Shown here: positions 57,266-64,000 of the stretch, in pieces
Layout of the letters: each line of letters begins with the position of its first letter
How positions within the stretch are numbered: position 1 is the stretch's first letter
Assembly: GCA_023853785.1 (NCBI GenBank)
Contig: JAJIRX010000597.1
Span: 124,001-188,000, forward strand
DNA length: 64,000 nt
Direction of reading: 5' to 3'
Origin: Psilocybe azurescens
Taxonomy: Eukaryota > Basidiomycota > Agaricomycetes > Agaricales > Agrocybaceae
Notes under the pieces: model-generated
Database searches by the model: none
Told to the model about the DNA's origin: nothing
What the model saw: only the letters and a program-made list of their open reading frames with translations
Position numbers and translations under genes: made by a program

Positions 57266-59363
57266 ATTTAATGAATGAAGATGTAAAGAAAAGAGTTCTG
57301 CAAATGCTCGAGACAGTCAGTCGTTCCGAATGATGCAGAGAAATGTCCCGCAACGTACTTTCTGAAATGTTGATGTCGTGAAGAGATCAATAAGGGAGCC
57401 GGCCCTTGTAGTAATCTAGAATTAATGGTTCAAAGGTGAACTTAACTGGGTGACAGTGAATTCACATACTGATTATGCGTGAAGCGGGGAAGATGCACCT
57501 GGCACTTGGGGAACCTTGAATGCGGCCATCCAGGTTTTATACTTGACTGCTCGGCAGGCTTTCCCATATGCGTCAACCTGAAGCAGTATCCCAATCACAC
57601 CAGCGCCCAGCAAGTGGATAAAGCCACACACAAATGCCCGCGCATCAAGATGTTCCATAACTAGACACAGCATGGAAACGCACCTTTCATTACGGGTTAT
57701 TTATAGCATTGGCATTGGTGTTCATCTATATTTATCTATCGTAAATTCAGCAAGATGTAAAGATTTATGCATGGATTGGACGAACATCACTTTCGGCGAA
57801 ATAGTTTGCGATCGCAATCGTATATACCTAACTAATAATGTCGTATTTGACTTAGTACACACGCCAGGTAGAACAAGAGGAACGTATACCTTCGTGGTGG
57901 AGTAATATGACCACACTGGGTGGAAAATAGCTCTCTGAGCTGAGTAAGCCATCGGAATAGGGATCCTAACTCTCGCCGGTTGCAAGTTGAATTCACAGCC
58001 ATATCAGTGTGATGCCCCCATGAACCCATCCTGGCAACAATTGCATGGGGCGGCGATTGAATTCCTGTATGCTGGAAGGGCTGTGTTCAGAGCAAATTAT
58101 CGTCATTGCTGCCCTAGATGAATCCAAGATGTATAGATGCATAAAGCAACTCGGAGTATCCGGGTAACTCCCATACGTCCAAGAACAGCTCTCCGACCAG
58201 ATGACGATGTTTGCCTGATGGAAACTGTAACTGAGCCTACACGTCGATGACATAGAGGAGATTACACTTCGCATGGAAGTACAGCTCCCGGCGAACCCGG
58301 CCTACTACATAAATATCGCCAACGAATGAAGAGGTTCAAAGCTTGATCTGATTCAACGCGGCTGTTGAGAGCAAGTTGAGAAGGGTCTCCGCAAATAAGA
58401 AACATGAAATGTCTAAATTGACACGGAGCATCTGTCAATCAGTGATGCTTCGAACAGAGTTACAGTCATGATCTGTGTACTCCAAGGCTTTGTGGTCAAT
58501 TGTTTCCAATGAGTAGAGGAATATAAAACGTATGGCAAGATGATCACCTGTATTGAAAGTCTCGAGTTTTTCTTAAAGCATGGTCGATGAGAACGTACGT
58601 CTGCCCACAAAGTCGATGATAGGAAACGGGGTCCCATCAATAACGAGCGCTTTGAGGATGACCCAAGATCGATATTGTTTATGTCACGGCATTAAAGCAG
58701 AAGCCCAATGGCCTCTATGACCAACTTCGTTACGAAAGCTGTGTCTGAGTGTCCCCATGAAAACACTAGAAATGCACAATCACCCAGAGGGCCAATATCT
58801 TGCTTCCTTTCACAGTGACAAAGCCTTGTCAGGGTCTTTCATCTCAAGAGTTGTGGATTGAAAAAATGAGGCTGCGTAGAGTTCGTTGTGTACCTAGAGC
58901 AGGGGGCCAAAGTCGGGGATGGCCTGAGCTTGGCCTGCTACCTGAGTTTGACCTGAGCGATGTTTTTGCAGTGTTGGTGCCAATCCATGTTGACCAGTCG
59001 ATGCGAATTCGATGGTGAGTGATGACCGAGGTCTCAGCCGGAAGCGCGTTCATTCAGATGGATTGCCTTCTATCGGAAGAGCCACATCAACCAAACATCA
59101 GCGGTATGAAGTCGGAAGAATGGGACCAAGTGAGACACCGTAAGCCGAGTGACGTGACATGACGCGTCAAGAAGTGTCACTGTACAAACGCGTGATGTCA
59201 TAGGCCACGAAGGCCCATGGGCCGTCGCCATGGCGCATCATTTACAGTATATAACACAGAGCCCGAGCAACAAATCGCATTTCCTTCTTTCTCAACCACC
59301 ATCTCAATTCGAACGACACCATTTAGTAAGCGCATCGCTCCTGTAATCTCGAAATCTCACCAA
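57266..59363. other. 2.1-kb intergenic region
   Basis: It lies between divergent genes (His-rich protein and the small acidic protein). Short ORFs only; no domain or repeat recognised. Confidence 0.4.
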
Positions 59364-60130
59364 ATGGCTCCCAGTATGTTGTCTGAGCCCATTCTGAACA
59401 TCTGGCTTGAGGTGGAGCTAATAAGATCTCCTTCCACAGAGAACAAGCGTGCTGAGGAGGGTGAAAGTGAAAAAACCCGACGAGCCACTAAAGTGGCACG
59501 CACTTCAAAGAACAGCTCTTCATCGAAAACTGGGGCCAAAAAGGCTCCAGCTAAGGTACGAGCAGTTTACCATGTACAATATGTGTCACCGACCAGCATT
59601 GTCCTCCAACATTAGGCACCACTCTCTAGCGACGAGTTTACTGCCAAGGCCTTACCTCTACATGTCAATCTCACGCATACGCCGCCCAGCATCACCAAGG
59701 ATGGAGATATAGATGCTGATGGGCAAGAAGAGCACCCCACAGCGGTGGAGGCTGCCACTGATTCTACGACAGGCGATGTGGGCTTCATTGGCAATCTCAC
59801 TCTTTTGCCTACTACTTTTAGTACGGGCAGCTATGGCTGGAAGGGTAACAAGAAGATTACCGTCGAGCTACAAAGCGGCCATATTGACGCAGAAGGAGGG
59901 AGGGAGAAAGTTCAAGTCATGCTCTCGTGAGTTGACACCGTGTTTACCCTCCAGGAAAACAAGCCAACCGATGTTTATTGTCTGCTAGGATAAATGCTAC
60001 AGTAGTTGGAAGTAAGCCCTCCAAAGATCAGAAGGAAGATAAGGGTAAAAAGGGCTCCGCAGAGGAGGTAGAGGAGGAGGGAGCAGAAGTTGTGGATCAA
60101 GAAGCAGGTGCAGAGGAGAGCGATGTCTAA
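59364..60130 (+). CDS. Small conserved acidic protein of unknown function
   Basis: Four exons. Exon 1 is only 10 nt (ATGGCTCCCA, 59364-59373). A GTATGT...TTCCACAG intron follows, then a basic exon (KNKRAEEGESEKTRRATKVA). The third exon holds the conserved-looking core: APLSSDEFTAKALPLHVNLT, GFIGNLTLLPTTFSTGSYGW, KGNKKITVELQSG and KVQVMLS. The last exon joins through GTGAGT...GCTAG to INATVVGSKPSK and an acidic, Lys-rich tail (EEVEEEGAEVVDQEAGAEES) ending at 60128-60130. About 195 aa, in frame. The basic-then-acidic ends suggest a nuclear or chromatin-associated protein, but this is inference; I do not recognise the family. Confidence 0.7.
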
Positions 60131-60528
60131 ACTTATTTCTCCATCCACGACTTTCATCCATGACGCTGACGCACTTGTTACGACTTTTCCGATTTCTCTT
60201 TCTGGGTACTAATGTCTTATTGTATAACTAGGCGAAATTCGCAACGCATGCTTATCAAATAGTTACGAGGCAACAAATTACTGTAATTTTCGACTCTTTC
60301 TGTTGAGAATCTTCCACTGGCACTGTTGTCGTCGAAGTGAATGATGGTCACCAGTGTTATTGTTGATCTTGCTCACGGTCGCCGAAAGACAAAATGTCAT
60401 CCTGAATACTACGGGCACTCTTGCTACCATTGCAACAGTGTATCTAATTTACTCAAATCTATAGTAAATATACCAGCTTTGTGATAAGCCTATCCGTCCG
60501 TTTGTTCCAGGCTTGGCTATGAGCGATT
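60131..60528. other. Convergent 3' intergenic region
   Basis: 398 bp between the stops of the acidic protein and the Egh16-like gene; nothing recognised. Confidence 0.5.
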
Positions 60529-61662
60529 CTAATGAGCGATTTCAGCAAGCTCGGCCAACAAAGACCTTGCAGCGCGAGTTCCCTATTCACAATCAAGCAA
60601 ACCAATTAGATTTCCGAGGACAAAATGCGATAGCGATTATGACTTACCGGAACCTTAGCTGCACCCTGGAGCTTTCCCTGGATGATGAACATTAACGTCC
60701 CATATTCTATAAAAACACAAGCCACGTTACCTTTAATCCAGCGAGTTTACCCGCAATTTTGGCCTTGATACCGCTTGCGACTCCTGCACCATTTCCGGTA
60801 GTAGCGGACTCAGACGCCGCGTTACTGGTAGCAGTCGCCGCCGCCGCCGTTATCGTCGCAGAAGCAGCAGCTGTGATGCTTGCTGTAGAGAGATCAGACG
60901 AGTCGGTTGAAATGTCGCTGGAGTCGGTTGAAAGATCGCTGGAGTCGGTTGAAAGATCGCTGGAGTCGGTTGAACTGTCACTGGTGGCAGTGGCAATATC
61001 GGCCGAGTCTGTTGCTGTAGAGCTTCCAGTTGAGTCGACAGTCGAGCTACTATCTGCCGTGGCATTTGCACTGCTGTCCTGCGAGACAACCATGCAGTTT
61101 CCGAATCCAGCGACGTTTTTGAATTGCTGGAAGCATGTCAGAATTCCTTCCTAATGCTCTTGAAATGCACTTACAACGAGGCATTTGTTACCGGTGGCTC
61201 CACCAGTACAGGTGGTACCCGCTGGAAGTTGTGCAACAATTGGCTGGGACCCGAGGTCTTTGGAAACTTTATCACCATTAGTGGTCACAGTAATGGGTGT
61301 GAAGCTGGCTCCCGTGCCGGTTGGGTCGACTGCAGCTGAAACTTGTCGGGAGCCGTCCAATAATCTAAGAACTAATTATGACCGTGTTCGTTGTTTTGTT
61401 CAAACTATGATACCCACTTGTTGAAATTAAATACCACGCCATTGAACGATCCCGTTGCGTCGGCGGGAGCCGCAGTCGAGGCATCGAATTCGCTGGCAAT
61501 ATTGACGCCAGCTCCGCAGGGATTGTTGCCATTAGGGCGCTTAACGTCTCCGCGGACCGGATTACCGGTAACACCAAGCACGGGGGCGACAGCCGCGTGC
61601 CCATGAACCTGAAGGGCAAGGACCAACACAAGGACGGTTTGTGCGAATGTACGAGAAAACAT
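60529..61662 (-). CDS. Egh16-like (MAS/gEgh16) secreted protein with Ser/Asp repeat tail
   Basis: The start at 61662 encodes a signal peptide (MFSRTFAQTVLVLVLALQVH) followed directly by GHAAVAPVLGVTGNPVRGD, the family hallmark. Conserved Cys-containing blocks follow over three exons: NNPCGAGVNIASEFD, LDGSRQVSAAVDPTGTG, LPAGTTCTGGATGNKCLV and FKNVAGFGNCMVVSQ. The tail is Ser/Thr/Asp-rich with a (STDSSDL)n array, then Ala/Thr-rich, then a helical Lys/Gly/Leu segment (GIKAKIAGKLAGL, IQGKLQGAAKVP) and TRAARSLLAELAEIAH before the stop at 60529. About 325 aa. Homologs are secreted and induced in appressoria of pathogenic ascomycetes, but they are also common in saprotrophic mushrooms. No enzymatic role is established. 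Confidence 0.85.
60895..60985 (+). repeat. 21-bp tandem repeat encoding STDSSDL
   Basis: Four units of GAGTCGGTTGAAAGATCGCTG type within the tail of the Egh16-like gene, nearly identical, so recent or homogenised. Confidence 0.9.
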
Positions 61663-63577
61663 GGTGCTGAATTGGAGGTTGACTCGAGTAAATGTACTAG
61701 ACAAGCGAAAGGAGGTGATGGACACGCGGTGACCAGTAGAAAAATATGTGAACGTAGTGGAAGTAAGAACAAAGGAACCGGTCCTAGAGAAGAGAAAGGC
61801 TGAAGGGAAAGCTTGGGTTAAAGTTTGCTAGAACTTCTGGGGTATTTATTCAATTCTGTGCACCCTATATTGTCAATGCATTTAGGTTCTTGTTTATGGT
61901 TTTGCTATCTTTAACAATATCAAAGGTATCTCAAGCTCCACACAGCCATTGTCAATATCCTCACAACGAAGAAGGCCAGAAGTTCCCATAATTAAACTTC
62001 CATTCTGAATATTCAACACATTAGCTCAATATGAACTGTCTGCTCTATACTGAGGATAGCTTTAGAATAGACTCCAGTGTGTGTGCGTCACATTGATGTT
62101 TACATGGCACCACAGAATTTTGATAATCCTGATGAGTTGACCCATCACGTTATATCATTGTTACTTACAGCAGTAATATAATACAAAAACATTGGGGTAT
62201 ACTATCCCTTTCCAGGAGTTTGAAGCTTTTTCATGTATTTGACATATTCTTACACGACCACTGACTCCTCTCGTCCTCAAACTTGGCCAAAAGGTGTAGG
62301 ATTGTGCCCTCTATTCGAATATCAAATTAATATTTGAAAAAGTCAACGAGAGATGAGAGCGGAGCATTTCCGGCGCACGTAAGTCACAAATTCCAGGAGA
62401 TTGAAACGATTGTAACGGAAAGTCACATCAAAATATTCATATTCCGCACCTTCAGGCATCAGTGTTTTTTGAATCTTATGAAATTCATGCTGGCGCCATT
62501 TTTGGCCTTTGAGGCGGAGCCTTAAACTTCGTCACGTCAGTCACTCTTCGTGAACACAAAATGCCATTTCTAACTTTGCACTCCAAGGAATATATCCTCG
62601 AGTTCAGAATTTTGGATATTTAATGGTATGCTATATAGGAATGTTTGTCTAGAGTTTGGGGGTAAATGGGTCGCCCGATCTACCCAGATCTGGGACAACA
62701 CCCTGTGACTTTGACCTATTACTGTAATCAAAATCGGCACTTCTCAGTTCTATCATATAGCAGCCACAAAGCTCAATTTTTTTACATATTCTTAATGGAA
62801 TAGTCCATCTGTATACATGTATAAAATTTTGTGTAGATAGAGCAAGAACTGAAGGAGCAAAACGAGATTTTCAAACTCCTGGAATTTCAAACTCCTGGAA
62901 AGGGATAGTATGGGAGTACTATATTTCTGGGTTGTCATTCCATCTGAAATAGTAACCCAACCATCAATGATAGGCGGAACCTGACGACGATTAGCAGAAA
63001 TATCGCCAAAATTGAATCGTGTGACAGACTGATGTCTAGCTATGAATACGGCGCTAGTAGGAGGATATTGGAAAAGCTCCCTTAGTTGTTGCAATTCTGT
63101 GACTAGAAGAAATTGTGTAAGAGACTGCCGTCGAAAGCGGATTTCATCATTCCTGTCAATGGCATATTATTATGCAAAAGTTGCTGTCACATAACAGTAT
63201 CAACTATTGCTCAGAGAATGAATATAGACTGCTACCGATAATCTCCCATTGAAAGCTCCAGGAGTCTCCTATATTCTGCCTTTTGAACGGGTCCTGACTG
63301 TTGTTAGTATGACTTGAGCAACCATCTTCTGTCAGCCCGGGTGTCCATGAAGACCTGGATCAGTCATCCATTTAAAAAAAAATGAATAGCATGAATGAAG
63401 CAACATCCCTCACAACGGGTGGTATTTTTCTTGATTTTCCTCTGCGGTGGCCCCAACTGAAAGATATGTAGTACCTGTACAATCTATTTATAGATCTTCA
63501 ACATCGCTTGGACGTATTTTCAACTTCTTTCCACGCTCGAGGCTCCTGACCGAAGGAAAGATTCTCACCACGATAAC
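61663..63577. other. 1.9-kb intergenic region
   Basis: Divergent promoters of the Egh16-like gene and the CDF-like gene. A minus-strand open frame at 62792-63094, possibly extended to about 63150 (FRRQSLTQFLLVTELQQLRE), looks partly protein-like, but no start, splice chain or family was found. A TATTTATAG lies about 90 bp upstream of 63578. Confidence 0.4.
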
Positions 63578-64000
63578 ATGCTTCCCTACCGTCGTCTTCA
63601 GCAGTATGCCATCGCAATAAGCATCATCAGCGTGGTATACAACGGTCTTGAAGGGGGTGTTTCCATTGGATTCGGAGCAGAATCAAAATCGAGATCTTTG
63701 ATTTTCTTCGGCATTCAGTCCGGGGTCGAAGTCATATCAGCACTTCTTGTAGTTTGGAGATTTAGAAAGATTGCCAAGCCTGGAGAAGAAAGAGGCACCA
63801 CTCTGAACTCAAAGGACCTTCAGTGAGTCTCATGCCACGAGTTTCAATTACTATATTACTAAAACACTTGTTTAGATTTGAAAAATCAGGAACCCTTGGA
63901 ATCGGAATACTTCTTATCGCACTTGGTATTGGAACAGTCGCCAGTTCTATAGCAATTTTGGTCTTGCATAGAGAGCCAGACACATCAAATGCATCCCTCA
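63578..64000 (+). CDS. Cation-efflux (CDF)-like transmembrane protein, partial
   Basis: Exon 1 is 63578-63823, intron with GTGAGT donor and TGTTTAG acceptor (exon 2 from about 63877), running off the right edge. The protein starts MLPYRRLQQYAIAISIISVV and shows the CDF-like transmembrane pattern: a helix, then ...GLEGGVSIGFGAESKSRSLI, FFGIQSGVEVISALLVVWRF, a Lys/Glu loop, and GTLGIGILLIALGIGTVASS. Only about the first half is present. The short length of the first segments and the lack of the His/Asp metal sites of true CDF exporters suggest the DUF-type CDF-like family rather than a proven zinc transporter. Confidence 0.72.

Noticed and set aside
62792..63150. Minus-strand frame of about 100 codons
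   Set aside because: It looks protein-like at its start, but no ATG, splice chain or family was found.

Overview
This window is nuclear DNA from a filamentous, mushroom-forming basidiomycete (Agaricomycetes, probably Agaricales). Nearly every gene is cut by several introns of about 45-80 bp with GTRNGT-type donors. The products include typical Agaricomycete families: tandem P450s, an Egh16-like secreted protein, a chitin deacetylase, a DOPA-dioxygenase-like protein and a lineage-specific repeated glutamine-amidotransferase-like domain. No tRNA, rRNA, CRISPR or prokaryotic feature was seen. Gene models were built by eye by joining exons that keep family motifs in frame, so inner boundaries are approximate unless given.

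Layout. 0-9.3 kb: MAK10/NAA35 (NatC subunit; minus strand, runs off the left edge) lies 130 bp from the divergent mitochondrial tryptophanyl-tRNA synthetase. A RING/coiled-coil protein follows, then a large minus-strand gene joining TPR, two CCCH zinc fingers and three amidotransferase-like domains. 10-21 kb: a THI20-like thiamine gene converges on an endonuclease III (NTG1/NTHL1). A DOPA-dioxygenase-like gene converges on a chitin deacetylase. PRPP synthetase follows. 21-29 kb: glutamate 5-kinase, and a PP1 glycogen-targeting subunit (CBM21) preceded by a purine-rich tract. 29-36.6 kb: one small membrane-protein gene, then about 7 kb with no recognisable gene but a 672-bp TA-flanked MITE. 36.6-43 kb: a Zn2Cys6 transcription factor, and adenylate kinase divergent from WBP1/OST48. 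43-46 kb: no gene. 46-57 kb: a membrane-anchored histidine acid phosphatase (phytase-like), two tandem P450 paralogs and a His/Lys/Gly-rich secreted protein. 59-64 kb: a small acidic conserved protein, an Egh16-like secreted protein with a Ser/Asp repeat tail, and a CDF-like membrane protein cut by the right edge.

Most conserved genes are housekeeping functions (N-terminal acetylation, mitochondrial translation, PRPP, proline, thiamine, adenylate, N-glycosylation, base-excision repair). Accessory and secreted functions are concentrated in the last third. Eight otherwise well-conserved genes contain single-base frame breaks, almost all at short homopolymers. The even spread suggests sequence error rather than eight pseudogenes. 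Each break is listed, because automatic gene calling would split these genes. The most novel item is the TPR-CCCH-triple-amidotransferase-like protein and its acidic repeat linker.
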